A stretch of DNA of 29,066 bases from a virus, in the IMG/VR virus record IMGVR_UViG_3300046535_000639, positions 1 through 29,066 of that record. The stretch is one strand, 5' to 3'. The notes under the pieces were generated by a model, which saw only the letters and a list, made by a program, of their open reading frames with translations, did not search any database and was not told where the DNA came from. This document shows positions 1 to 6,407 of the stretch, one piece after another (position 1 is the stretch's first letter; the number at the start of each line of letters is the position of its first letter). The translations under genes and the position numbers were made by a program.

Positions 1-1091
1 TACCGCTTGGCGCACTGCACCAGGCGCGCGGCCTTCGTCTTGTCGAAGTAGATGCGCGGGAAGGCCATGCGCGTGAGCCTGATCCCGTCCTCCACGCTCA
101 TGTTCGGCGTGATCGCGACGGTCCAGCCCAGCGCCTGCATGATCTCCTCCGCGCTCTTGCCGGTCTTGAAGTCCTTGTGCCGGCCGTCGTGCGGCAGAAA
201 CAGCGTGCCCCAGTTCAGGTTCTTCGCCTTCAGCAGGGCAGAGTAGTGGTCCAGCGTCTTGTGGCTGTCCTCGATGTTCTCGATGACGCGCAGCTCGGAG
301 GCGTGCTTCTGCACCAGGCTGATCGACATCGCGTCGTTCCAGCCCAGGTCGAAGATCACGTGCACCTTGAGCAGCGGGTCGTACGGCACGTTGCAGATCC
401 GCTTCTCTTCGGTGGCTTTCGTCACCTCGTCGTAGTAGATCGCGCCGGTCACCGCGGGCTTGCACTTGCCCTCCCAGATATTCAGGTACTCGGCTTCGGG
501 CAGCGTCGCCTTGGCGTGCAGCCGCTCCTTCTCCAGGACGTCGGGGAACCAGGGATTGTCCGTCCAGTTCATGTCGACGATGATCGCGTCCTCGGGCTGG
601 TTCGTGATGAACCGGTCGTAGGTCTCGTCGGTGTCGAGCTCGGGATTGAAAGTGATCCAGATTTCGGAGCCGGGCTTCCTGATCGTCGGAATCAGCACCG
701 ACCAGGAGCGCTTGCTGACGGTCTGCGCCTCCTCGACCCACACGATGTCACAGCCCTCGAAGGACTTGATCGAGTCGACCGTCTGCTCGGACAGGCCCGA
801 GAAGCTGAATTCGGAGCCGTTGGCGCCGCGAATCTCGGTTTCCAGCACCTGGTAGAACCGGGACAGGCCCAGCGCCTCGATCTGGTCCTTGAGCAGCTTG
901 TGCACGGACTGCTTGATCGACTTCTGCACCTCGCGCGTGCATAGTATGCGCAGCTTCGTGGTCGAGCCCAGGATCAGCAGCGCGCGCGCCACGCTCCACG
1001 ACTTCGCACTGCCCCGGCCACCCTTGGCGCCCTTGTAGCGCGCCTTCTTCGTCAGCAGGAACTGGAGCTTCTCGGGGAAGTCAACGTTCAT
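1..1091 (-). CDS. terL: Phage terminase large subunit (PBSX/Terminase_3 type), 3' end outside window
   Basis: This is the motor and nuclease that cuts concatemeric phage DNA and pumps it into the prohead. It runs off the left edge; 363 complete codons are visible. The Walker A loop GGRGSAKS lies at residues 24-31 and the Walker B segment IVWVEEAQ at 116-123. A C-terminal RNase H-like nuclease domain begins with the metal-binding Asp of FDLGWND (about residue 248). The start at 1091 overlaps the end of the small-subunit gene by 11 bases, the usual terS-terL coupling. The portal gene would be expected next, beyond the window. Family members usually have 400-470 residues, so most of the protein is present. 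Confidence 0.95.
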   Translation of the reverse strand, partial: MNVDFPEKLQFLLTKKARYKGAKGGRGSAKSWSVARALLILGSTTKLRILCTREVQKSIKQSVHKLLKDQIEALGLSRFYQVLETEIRGANGSEFSFSGLSEQTVDSIKSFEGCDIVWVEEAQTVSKRSWSVLIPTIRKPGSEIWITFNPELDTDETYDRFITNQPEDAIIVDMNWTDNPWFPDVLEKERLHAKATLPEAEYLNIWEGKCKPAVTGAIYYDEVTKATEEKRICNVPYDPLLKVHVIFDLGWNDAMSISLVQKHASELRVIENIEDSHKTLDHYSALLKAKNLNWGTLFLPHDGRHKDFKTGKSAEEIMQALGWTVAITPNMSVEDGIRLTRMAFPRIYFDKTKAARLVQCAKR

Positions 1092-1488
1092 CGCCCGGCT
1101 TCACGAAGTTGATCGACCAGTTCATGTTGACCGGGTTACCGTCCTGGCCGCCATGGTTCAGGTCGACCTTGTCGCCAAACTCCTTGGGCTTGAGCCGCTG
1201 CGCGACCTTGATCCGCGTGTCGATGCGCAGCTTGGCCTTCTGGATGCCCTCGCTGCTCATGTCCGCCTTGTCCGCTATCTCAGTGCACTCCTCGATGCCG
1301 CAGTACAGCTGCTCGAGCTTGGCGGCCTCGTACATCGTCGCGAAGTCGGCATGCTCAGCCTTCCACCGGAACACGGTGGCCTTGCTCGGCATGCCCTTGC
1401 GCTTGCAGATCGTCGCGATGCTGTCGGTCGTTGACGCCATCGCGGCGCAGAAGCTGGCGGCCAGCTCCGGGTCGTAGGTGGTCGTCAT
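1081..1488 (-). CDS. terS: Phage terminase small subunit
   Basis: This 135-residue protein should recognise the packaging site on phage DNA and load the large subunit. The N-terminal half reads as a helix-turn-helix (about residues 22-45, including ICKRKGMPSKATVFRWK), typical of terminase small subunits that bind DNA as ring oligomers. The central helices (about 55-110) would form the oligomerisation region. It overlaps terL by 11 bases. The start codon lies only about 12 bases after a U7-tailed terminator hairpin, so its expression probably depends on antitermination. Identification rests on the HTH, the size and the position directly before terL. Confidence 0.88.
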   Translation of the reverse strand: MTTTYDPELAASFCAAMASTTDSIATICKRKGMPSKATVFRWKAEHADFATMYEAAKLEQLYCGIEECTEIADKADMSSEGIQKAKLRIDTRIKVAQRLKPKEFGDKVDLNHGGQDGNPVNMNWSINFVKPGDER

Positions 1489-1499
1489 GGTGTTCAGTC

Positions 1500-1532
1500 A
1501 AAAAAATGGGCCCGGCTGTTGGAGGCCGGGCC
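1500..1532 (-). terminator. Intrinsic terminator upstream of terS
   Basis: On the minus strand, an 8-bp perfect GC-only stem (GGCCCGGC / GCCGGGCC, 1525-1532 with 1509-1516) is followed, after CA, by seven T residues (1500-1506). It lies between the 88-aa gene and terS and would block the terminase genes unless RNA polymerase is modified. It is preceded at once by a second hairpin at 1537-1558. Confidence 0.7.
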
Positions 1533-1536
1533 GGAA

Positions 1537-1558
1537 CGTCCTGGTTCGCACCAGGACG
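1537..1558 (-). repeat. Perfect 9-bp hairpin with GNRA-type tetraloop
   Basis: CGTCCTGGT and ACCAGGACG form a perfect 9-bp inverted repeat around a 4-base loop, which reads GCGA on the minus strand, a GNRA tetraloop. It lies just after the 88-aa gene and four bases before the terminator stem. Its role is unknown; it could protect the 3' end, act as a pause site, or reinforce the terminator. Confidence 0.55.
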
Positions 1559-1573
1559 GGAGACACGGGAATG

Positions 1574-1840
1574 CTACCGGTGGTTGACGCGGTTGCGCGC
1601 CACACCGCGCTTCTTGCGGGACGCGCGCTGCTGCTGGGCCATCGAGATACCGGCGCCCTTGCGGCCGTAGCGGCTGGCCGACTGAATTGCGCCGCCGAAC
1701 AGGCTGCGCTTGCCGGTCTTGATCGGGCGCGGCGCGGCGCTGATCAGGGCCGGCTGGTTGGCCATCACAGCAGGCATCGAGCCGGCGCCGAGGATGGCCA
1801 GCGTGGCGAGCAGGGCAGAACGACGAAGGGAGCTGAGCAT
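1574..1840 (-). CDS. Small exported basic protein, first gene after the late promoter
   Basis: This 88-residue protein has a convincing Sec signal peptide: charged MLSSLRR, a hydrophobic core, then AVMA at about residues 24-27 as cleavage site. The mature part is short and very basic (many K/R, ending NRVNHR). No family is recognised. A ribosome binding site GGAG lies six bases before the ATG. It sits between the putative PR'/tR' leader and terS, a slot usually holding lysis or moron genes. It has no membrane segment after the signal, so it is not an obvious holin. A role in the envelope is inference. Confidence 0.6.
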   Translation of the reverse strand: MLSSLRRSALLATLAILGAGSMPAVMANQPALISAAPRPIKTGKRSLFGGAIQSASRYGRKGAGISMAQQQRASRKKRGVARNRVNHR

Positions 1841-1863
1841 GGAATTCTCCGGAGACGGAAAGC

Positions 1864-1897
1864 AAAAAGCCCCGCGTCATCGCTGATCGCAGGGCTT
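1864..1897 (-). terminator. Terminator in the late leader (tR'-like)
   Basis: A 10-bp stem with one G-U pair (1888-1897 with 1867-1876) and an 11-base loop is followed on the minus strand by TTT, giving five T in all with the stem end. It lies about 115 bases downstream of the predicted start of the promoter at 2020-2048 and before any gene with a good ribosome binding site. This is the position of lambda tR'. Confidence 0.6.
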
Positions 1898-1967
1898 CGG
1901 TTCGGAGTGGATGCAGCGCTGAGCGTTACATGATCGCCTCCGTTGTGGGTTTGTTCTGACGTGCGAA

Positions 1968-1986
1968 GGGCTCCCACTGGGAACCC
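1968..1986 (-). repeat. Leader hairpin near the late start site
   Basis: On the minus strand GGGTTCCC-AGT-GGGAGCCC folds into an 8-bp stem with one G-U pair and a three-base loop, about 27 bases after the predicted transcription start. There is no U-tract, so it is not a terminator by itself. It could be a pause or a loading signal for the antiterminator. Confidence 0.45.
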
Positions 1987-2019
1987 ACTGCTGTCCGATC
2001 GGAAAATGTTTACAGACGG

Positions 2020-2048
2020 AATTTACCGCTGAGATTGCGGGCTGTCAA
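2020..2048 (-). promoter_or_regulatory. Putative late promoter (PR'-like), sigma70 consensus
   Basis: On the minus strand a perfect -35 TTGACA (2043-2048) and a -10 TAAATT (2020-2025, 4 of 6) are separated by 17 bases. The -35 overlaps the stop codon of the 93-aa gene. It points towards the 88-aa gene, terS and terL, and lies just downstream of the Q-like gene, the classical place for a Q-dependent late promoter. Confidence 0.65.
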
Positions 2049-2326
2049 CAAATTTCGTTTTGGCATCCACGGGAAAAGAGAGACGTGCGGATTGCGTCGA
2101 TTAACTCTTGGCACTGCGCCCACACCTTTTCGCACTCGGGAGGCAGCGGCTCCCGCTCACCAATCTCCATGCGCCCGTCCGGATGCAGCAAGATGCGCGG
2201 CGGAGGGCGGAACGCTTCAAGCATGACAAGGTGGCGCACGATCGGCGCGATCCGCGCGTTGTATTCCCGATGGCGCTCGACCAACTGCTCGCGCGTCAGC
2301 GGGCGCTCTATGAGCATTGAATTCAT
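2045..2326 (-). CDS. Hypothetical phage protein downstream of Q-like gene
   Basis: This 93-residue protein has no recognised family. It is charged and largely helical (for example LTREQLVERHREYNARI near the N-terminus), with a Pro-rich stretch and a short beta segment (residues about 49-63) and a terminal helix. The ATG at 2326 overlaps the stop of the Q-like gene (ATGA) and has GGGGAG upstream; the much longer open frame upstream of it is the shadow of the Q-like gene. Its position between Q and the late promoter suggests a late-regulation or lysis-timing role, but nothing in the sequence shows that. Confidence 0.65.
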   Translation of the reverse strand: MNSMLIERPLTREQLVERHREYNARIAPIVRHLVMLEAFRPPPRILLHPDGRMEIGEREPLPPECEKVWAQCQELIDAIRTSLFSRGCQNEIC

Positions 2327-2847
2327 CCCCGTCTCCCCATGTTCTTGTTGGCCACCGATTCTATCGCAGCCTGGGCCTCGGCCAGCCGCTGATCGTACTC
2401 GCGCGTCGGAAAGCCGCAGGCGCCGGCCACGGCCCAGGACTTTGCGCCGACCACGTAGGTCCAGTTGAGCACGCCGCGGTGCATCTCGGGAAGCTGGAGG
2501 AAGGCGCTGTTGATCCGCTCGGCGTCCGGCACGTCGATGCGGGTGTTCACCGGCGCCGGCGGGTGTATCTCGCCCGCAGCGTGCTTGCGCATGTTCTCGC
2601 AGATGACGCCGGTGATGCAGTTGCCCCGGCCGCCGCCGCGATTGTCCAGGTTGGACCACATGCCCCAGTTCTCCAGCCGGCGGCCGATGCTGCGGCGCTC
2701 CTCTATCCGCTCCTCGCGCAGCTCGGGCAACAGGCGACGCTCCGGCGTACGCACCGGCTCGGCCGGCACCTCGTCGAAGTCGTCGACGCGCTCAGTCGGC
2801 GCGCCGGCACGCCAGCCGAGGGTGATCTTGGCGCGGCGTTCGGTCAA
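2323..2847 (-). CDS. Q-like late antitermination protein (sigma70 region-4-like)
   Basis: This 174-residue protein likely lets RNA polymerase read through terminators of the late operon. An N-terminal basic region is followed by RRLENWGMWSNLDNRGGG (about 78-95), like the 'RLENWGRW' start of phage 82/DUF1133-type antiterminators. After it come a segment with NCITGVICENM and a C-terminal region-4-like helix-turn-helix (LPEMHRGVLNWTYV through FPTREYDQRLAEAQ). The start is TTG at 2847: it overlaps the previous stop (TTGA) and has GGAGG six bases upstream, whereas the open frame before it is a shadow of other genes. The promoter-terminator pair about 300 bases downstream fits a Q role. Q is inferred from motif and position. 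Confidence 0.65.
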   Translation of the reverse strand: MTERRAKITLGWRAGAPTERVDDFDEVPAEPVRTPERRLLPELREERIEERRSIGRRLENWGMWSNLDNRGGGRGNCITGVICENMRKHAAGEIHPPAPVNTRIDVPDAERINSAFLQLPEMHRGVLNWTYVVGAKSWAVAGACGFPTREYDQRLAEAQAAIESVANKNMGRRG

Positions 2848-3005
2848 GCGAAGTCCTCCAGGTCCTGCGCCAGCGGATCCACCAGTACCGGCGCATCCTC
2901 GACCACGCGCGCAGGCTGGGCCTGCACCACGGCGCGGTCGGTTTGGACTTCGTCGCGGGCCATCGAGCCGAACAGGGCGGCGAGTAGGGTGCGAGGCGAG
3001 ATCAT
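2844..3005 (-). CDS. Hypothetical 53-aa phage protein
   Basis: A 53-residue ORF sits between the 62-aa gene (ATGA overlap at its start) and the Q-like gene (TTGA overlap at its end). It begins with a short hydrophobic stretch (MISPRTLLAALFGSMA) and ends in an acidic tail (DPLAQDLEDFA) that also encodes the strong ribosome binding site of the next gene. No family is recognised. The tight coupling on both sides is the main reason to call it. Confidence 0.55.
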   Translation of the reverse strand: MISPRTLLAALFGSMARDEVQTDRAVVQAQPARVVEDAPVLVDPLAQDLEDFA

Positions 3006-3190
3006 GCGGCCTCCTTGTGCAGGGTCTCGGGGAATCGCGACAGATCGACCCGAATGGCCGTTGCGCCGGGCTTGCAATCCTCCGCGCGCGCCATTGGAAA
3101 GCGCTCCATCCAGCATTGCAACGCGTATGCCTCGGTGCCAGATTCGGGAACGACCACGAGCGCGCCGGCAACAGTGATCTCGGCCTTCAT
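3002..3190 (-). CDS. Hypothetical 62-aa phage protein
   Basis: A 62-residue protein starts with beta-strand-like sequence (AEITVAGALVVVPESG), followed by a helical segment with CWMERFP and a C-terminal strand-helix. The ATG at 3190 overlaps the rusA stop and its own stop overlaps the next start (ATGA). No family is recognised; compact proteins of this type are common next to rusA in Burkholderiales phages. Confidence 0.6.
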   Translation of the reverse strand: MKAEITVAGALVVVPESGTEAYALQCWMERFPMARAEDCKPGATAIRVDLSRFPETLHKEAA

Positions 3191-3645
3191 GCCGCCGCTC
3201 CCAGCAGGTCCGCCTGCGGCTGCACCACCGGCAGCGCCGTGATCGTCACCACCACGCGCGCCTCGCCGTCCGGCTCCATGCGCTCACTCGTCAGGCGGCG
3301 GACCCACTTGTCGTCCTCGATCAGGATGCCCTTGAGTGAATCCATCACGACCTTGTTCGCGTTGTCCAGGTCGATGCACATCACGGTGTCGTCCCAGGCC
3401 TCGCCGAGCTTGCGTTGGCGGGTCTTCCAGTCCTGCGGGCGGTTCGGGTACAGCTTCAGGTCGATCAGCACGCGGCCGGTGATGGGCTTGCTGATGCCCT
3501 GGGCAGCACAGCGCGCCGCGGCTTCCGCACGGTACGCGCGGCCTTCCTTCGTCGGCAAGATGGCCAGGTGCGTCTTCATCTTCACCGGCATCCAGTAGCG
3601 GTTCACCGAGAGCGGATAAGGCAGCGTCAGCTGGATCGTGTTCAT
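3187..3645 (-). CDS. rusA: RusA-family Holliday junction resolvase
   Basis: This is an endonuclease that resolves four-way DNA junctions produced by recombination and replication, giving packageable DNA. The protein is 152 residues (E. coli RusA has 120). The N-terminal YPLSVNRYW matches the family's conserved 'P.S.N..W' segment. The catalytic cluster is IDLDNANK (D92, D94, K98), the same spacing as D70, D72 and K76 in RusA. A third acidic site is given by D111/D112 (LIEDDKWV), matching D91. A ribosome binding site GGGAG lies upstream. It sits in the replication/recombination part of the leftward operon and would act with RecT and the exonuclease encoded on the other strand. Confidence 0.9.
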   Translation of the reverse strand: MNTIQLTLPYPLSVNRYWMPVKMKTHLAILPTKEGRAYRAEAAARCAAQGISKPITGRVLIDLKLYPNRPQDWKTRQRKLGEAWDDTVMCIDLDNANKVVMDSLKGILIEDDKWVRRLTSERMEPDGEARVVVTITALPVVQPQADLLGAAA

Positions 3646-3702
3646 CGTTCAGGTTCTCCCGTTGTCGTTATGGCCGCCCGGGCTGGCCGGGCGGGGTGGT
3701 GG

Positions 3703-4632
3703 TTATTCGCAAAGTCCGTACGCAGACGAGCAGGCCGTTGGCTCGTCGAGGGGAGTGAGCAGCGAGTACTGCCGTCCGCCGCGAGTGGTCTTGGACCATT
3801 CGACCCGCTGCCAGATCGACTGGACATCGCCGGAGTGGAGAAACGAGGCGCGCCCCGGACGACTTGCAAGGTTCACCCGGGCTTCCCAGTCGGAGATGCG
3901 CTGAATGTGCTCAGGGAACCGCAGTGCGATCGCGCGCAGCTCATCTTTGCCAACGTTCACGCACGGCATGCAGCCGACCCGGCCCATCCCTTGGCGGTAG
4001 AGCGGATTCGGCTGGATGCCCTTGTCACGGCAGTATGCGAAGACGTCGTCAGCAGTCCAGGCGGCGATCGGACGGTATGCCCACATGTTGGGCGCCAGGC
4101 GCTCCAGCGAAGGTACGTTCGCCCGCCGCATAGATTCGTCGCGGCGCACGCCCTGCCAGCTCACGACTATGTTGCCTGCGTCGGCCAGGTCGAGTTGATA
4201 CTCGACAGCCAGGTTGCGCTTGAGCTCCTCGGTGCAGAACTGTCTGCCGTGCGATGGGAATATGCCCTTTAACATGCACAAGTCCAGGAATGGATTCCCG
4301 GTCGGGTACATCACTTCAGCGGCCTGAGCGGCTCGCTCCGGCGTCCACGGGAACTTGGCGGACGGCTTGTAGTCCGGAGCGCCGCCTGCGATAGCCAGAA
4401 GTCGCTCACGGTGTATCGCCATGCGCTCCGTGAAGTCAGCCTTCAGGCGCTCGATGCGAACACCGGTCGCTTGCTCCAAGTAGCCCACGTATGCGTAGGT
4501 CGCCTCGTGCTCATTGCCTGTGTCGCAGAAAATGCCGCGAACGCGATCTTCGCCGAAGCGCTCAACGGCCAGCAGCAACGTGGCCGCGCTGTCCTTCCCA
4601 CCCGATACCGATACGATGTGAATGATGCTCAT
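3703..4632 (-). CDS. PP-loop ATPase of the PAPS reductase (CysH/DndC-like) family
   Basis: This 309-residue member of the adenine-nucleotide alpha-hydrolase family has PP-loop SGGKDS at residues 10-15, DTGNE at 37-41, GVRRDES at 161-167 and a late CMPC pair (C221/C224). C119 and C133 (FCTEELKR) could complete a four-cysteine iron-sulfur site. Relatives activate substrates by adenylylation or move sulfur; DndC does so for DNA phosphorothioation. The substrate here is unknown. It lies between a P-like replication gene and rusA, so nucleotide or DNA chemistry during replication is more likely than sulfate assimilation; that is inference. The C-terminal 80 residues add two more Cys (C301, C308) and are less recognisable. 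Confidence 0.85.
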   Translation of the reverse strand: MSIIHIVSVSGGKDSAATLLLAVERFGEDRVRGIFCDTGNEHEATYAYVGYLEQATGVRIERLKADFTERMAIHRERLLAIAGGAPDYKPSAKFPWTPERAAQAAEVMYPTGNPFLDLCMLKGIFPSHGRQFCTEELKRNLAVEYQLDLADAGNIVVSWQGVRRDESMRRANVPSLERLAPNMWAYRPIAAWTADDVFAYCRDKGIQPNPLYRQGMGRVGCMPCVNVGKDELRAIALRFPEHIQRISDWEARVNLASRPGRASFLHSGDVQSIWQRVEWSKTTRGGRQYSLLTPLDEPTACSSAYGLCE

Positions 4633-4671
4633 GTGTTGTCCAATCGCTATGCGCTCGCGCGCGAAATGGTC

Positions 4672-4806
4672 TCAGGCTTGCTCTTCCGCCATCTGCCGCT
4701 GCATGCTCCTCAGCAGCATCAGGTCCATCTTCTGCCTCAGCTCGGCGACGCGTTGCACGTGCGCTGCGATGAGCGCGGTTTCCTGTGGAGTGGTCTGGCG
4801 GCTCAT
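4672..4806 (-). CDS. Hypothetical 44-aa helical protein
   Basis: This 44-residue ORF is almost entirely helical and charged (ETALIAAHVQRVAELRQKMD and on), compatible with a short coiled coil. Its ATG overlaps the stop of the DUF6475 gene (ATGA). It is followed by a 39-base gap before the PP-loop gene. No function can be assigned. The longer frame running upstream is a shadow of the DUF6475 gene. Confidence 0.55.
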   Translation of the reverse strand: MSRQTTPQETALIAAHVQRVAELRQKMDLMLLRSMQRQMAEEQA

Positions 4807-5459
4807 GCGCGCCTCCCGTCTGCAATTTGATGAACCTCGGCGCTCGGCAGCAGAACGTCCGCGGCCGACCTCATGCCTAAGATCGGCGCCGTCGTACCGC
4901 CCAGGCGCACCAAGTTGGCTTTGCGCTCGTCGCCGACCAATATGGGTGGGTTCTGGCGGAAGCCCTGCTGGCTGTTGTGCGCGTTCGCCATGCCGATCAG
5001 GACCGGCGGATATTCCGGCGTCTCGTCGCGCATCCTGTAGCCGCGGTAACGGTTCTCGAACTCCTTGGCGACGAACGGCCATTCCTTGTCGTCCTTGCTG
5101 CCGATGTACACCCAGCCGCCCATGTCGGCGATTACGCGATGGATAACCGGGTCATCAAATACGACGCACTGGTACGTCCCGACACGGCGCACGGCCTGGT
5201 TGACCTTCGACCACGCGACTGCGGCTTGGTCATCGGTGCGGCCCTGCGTGACCTTGGCGACGTCGGCGATCTTCGGCATAAACTGGCCGGTGTCCGGGTT
5301 GCGGACGTGCGCCCACAGCGCCTTCTGCACGGCTTGCAGGTCGTACTCGCGCAGGCCGTTCCAGTACAGGTCAACAACGTTCTCGGACAGCTCGCGGCCG
5401 TAGTAGTCGGCCACGGCCAGCAGGGTCTTGGAAAATGCGGGCAAATCGGAATCAACCAT
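4803..5459 (-). CDS. DUF6475-type phage protein, likely replication (lambda P position)
   Basis: This 218-residue protein follows the O-like initiator with an 8-base overlap. The N-terminal half (FSKTLLAVADYYGRELSENV, then LYWNGLREYDLQAVQKAL and GQFMPKIADVAKVTQGR) matches the helical module often found in phage proteins next to replication initiators, which I recognise as DUF6475. Residues 105-145 (MGGWVYIGSKDD through RYRGY) form a second conserved block. The position corresponds to lambda P, the helicase loader, so a role in recruiting host DnaB is plausible, but no ATPase motif is visible and the function is not proven. Confidence 0.7.
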   Translation of the reverse strand: MVDSDLPAFSKTLLAVADYYGRELSENVVDLYWNGLREYDLQAVQKALWAHVRNPDTGQFMPKIADVAKVTQGRTDDQAAVAWSKVNQAVRRVGTYQCVVFDDPVIHRVIADMGGWVYIGSKDDKEWPFVAKEFENRYRGYRMRDETPEYPPVLIGMANAHNSQQGFRQNPPILVGDERKANLVRLGGTTAPILGMRSAADVLLPSAEVHQIADGRRA

Positions 5460-6279
5460 GGTTCTGCTCCTGTCGTTTCTTTTCGAGCCAGGACTCGATG
5501 TTCTGAGCCGTCGCCTGGCCGGCCTTCGTCAACTGCGATGGACCAGCAGGAGCAGGGCCGGCGCGCTGGTCGCGCAGCACCCAGTCGGCCTCGAAGCCAG
5601 CCCAACCCCGCGTGCAGCAGATCGACAGGGCGGCATCCAGCGACAGGCCGGCCTTTACGGCTTCGGAGGCAATGGCCTTCAGGACGGTCGAGGTGACGGC
5701 CGCGCGCTTGGTTTTGCGAAGCGTCAGCCAGTCGGCAGTGGTCTGCGAGGAAACGCCGAGGGCGAGAAGTTCGGCAGAAGGGTCGAACGTCGGCGCAGCC
5801 GGCGCTTTAGTTTTTGACCTTGGTTCTTTCTTCTCTTCTCTACTCTTCTCTTCTCTGGGCGTGACATGGTGTGACGTGTCGTGACTTGACGTGACAGTTG
5901 TCGCCTCGCCATCCTTTGCACTGTCACGCTCACGTTGTGCACGCTTGCGTTCGGCGGCCGTGTTGTCTTCGCGCTCGCGCTTCGGCTGGCGAGCGTCCCA
6001 GCGAGCGACGCGACCACTGACCAGCAGGCCGCGGCCTTCCATTGCCTCGAGGATGCGTGCGGTGGTGCCGTCTTCGGCGCCCAATAGGAAGTCAGTCGTT
6101 TCGTGGTCGATCTCGTCGACCTGACCGCGATCGGCATTGGCGCTCGCAAGCTCGAGCACCAGGGCCCATACCGCGATGACGTCGCCGACGCGCGCGCCGG
6201 CCTTCTTGGCCACCAGGCCGAACTTCGGGTCGTTGACGCTGCCGTGGTGCCAGCGGAACCAGTCGATGCCGTTTGCCAT
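5452..6279 (-). CDS. O-like replication initiator
   Basis: This 275-residue protein has an N-terminal winged-helix-type domain (about 1-100, beginning MANGIDWFRWHHGSVNDPKF), a charged linker (about 105-160, very rich in E, K and R) and a C-terminal helical domain (about 170-255). This N-domain/linker/C-domain plan is that of lambda-O- or DnaT/DnaD-like initiators, which bind origin iterons with the N-domain and partner with the loader through the C-domain. The start at 6279 has GGGAG eight bases upstream; 11 further codons are open upstream but lack this. The linker codons contain an array of 10-bp iterons and a polypurine tract, as in the lambda origin. Confidence 0.75.
   Translation of the reverse strand: MANGIDWFRWHHGSVNDPKFGLVAKKAGARVGDVIAVWALVLELASANADRGQVDEIDHETTDFLLGAEDGTTARILEAMEGRGLLVSGRVARWDARQPKREREDNTAAERKRAQRERDSAKDGEATTVTSSHDTSHHVTPREEKSREEKKEPRSKTKAPAAPTFDPSAELLALGVSSQTTADWLTLRKTKRAAVTSTVLKAIASEAVKAGLSLDAALSICCTRGWAGFEADWVLRDQRAGPAPAGPSQLTKAGQATAQNIESWLEKKRQEQNHG
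5824..5927. other. Candidate replication origin: four 10-bp iterons beside a pyrimidine tract
   Basis: Four copies of GTGAC start at 5861, 5871, 5881 and 5891, exactly one helical turn apart. An inverted copy (GTCAC) is at 5923-5927. Next to them is a 33-base pyrimidine run broken only by one A at 5842 (5824-5856). The array lies inside the linker codons of the O-like gene. The lambda origin has the same setting: iterons inside O followed by a strand-biased, easily melted stretch. Origin function is inferred. Confidence 0.6.
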
Positions 6280-6281
6280 CG

Positions 6282-6407
6282 TCAGCGCTCCCTGACCAGG
6301 CTCAACTGGCACCCGTGCGCCGTCGCAACCTCAACGGCACCAGCCGGCGCAGAATCAACGCTGAGGGAGTGCATGCCCGACGCGGCAGGCGAAAAGGAAG
6401 TGGTCAT
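6282..6407 (-). CDS. Hypothetical 41-aa protein
   Basis: A 41-residue ORF runs from an ATG that overlaps the previous stop (ATGA at 6407) to a TGA two bases before the O-like start. It begins MTTSFSPAASGMHSL and ends HGCQLSLVRER. The last codons also encode the ribosome binding site for the O-like gene. There is no recognised family. Coupling at both ends argues that it is translated. Confidence 0.5.
   Translation of the reverse strand: MTTSFSPAASGMHSLSVDSAPAGAVEVATAHGCQLSLVRER

Larger units (their letters stand above)
1864..2013 (-). ncRNA. Candidate short leader RNA of the late promoter (lambda 6S RNA analogue)
   Basis: Transcription from the promoter at 2020-2048 would start near 2013 and stop at the terminator at 1864-1897, giving an RNA of about 150 nt without a convincing coding region. 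It contains an 8-bp hairpin (GGGTTCCC / GGGAGCCC, 1968-1986, three-base loop) and a start-stop ATG-TAA after a good GGAGG site. In lambda the same layout gives the 194-nt 6S RNA when Q is absent. The RNA itself is inferred, not seen. Confidence 0.35.

Noticed and set aside
177-944. Plus-strand frame of 255 codons at the left edge
   Set aside because: Opposite the large terminase gene, whose Walker and nuclease motifs are intact on the minus strand.
1765-1977. GTG-started minus frame of 70 codons overlapping the signal-peptide gene
   Set aside because: It runs through the terminator hairpin and then out of frame through the 88-aa gene, and its product looks random.
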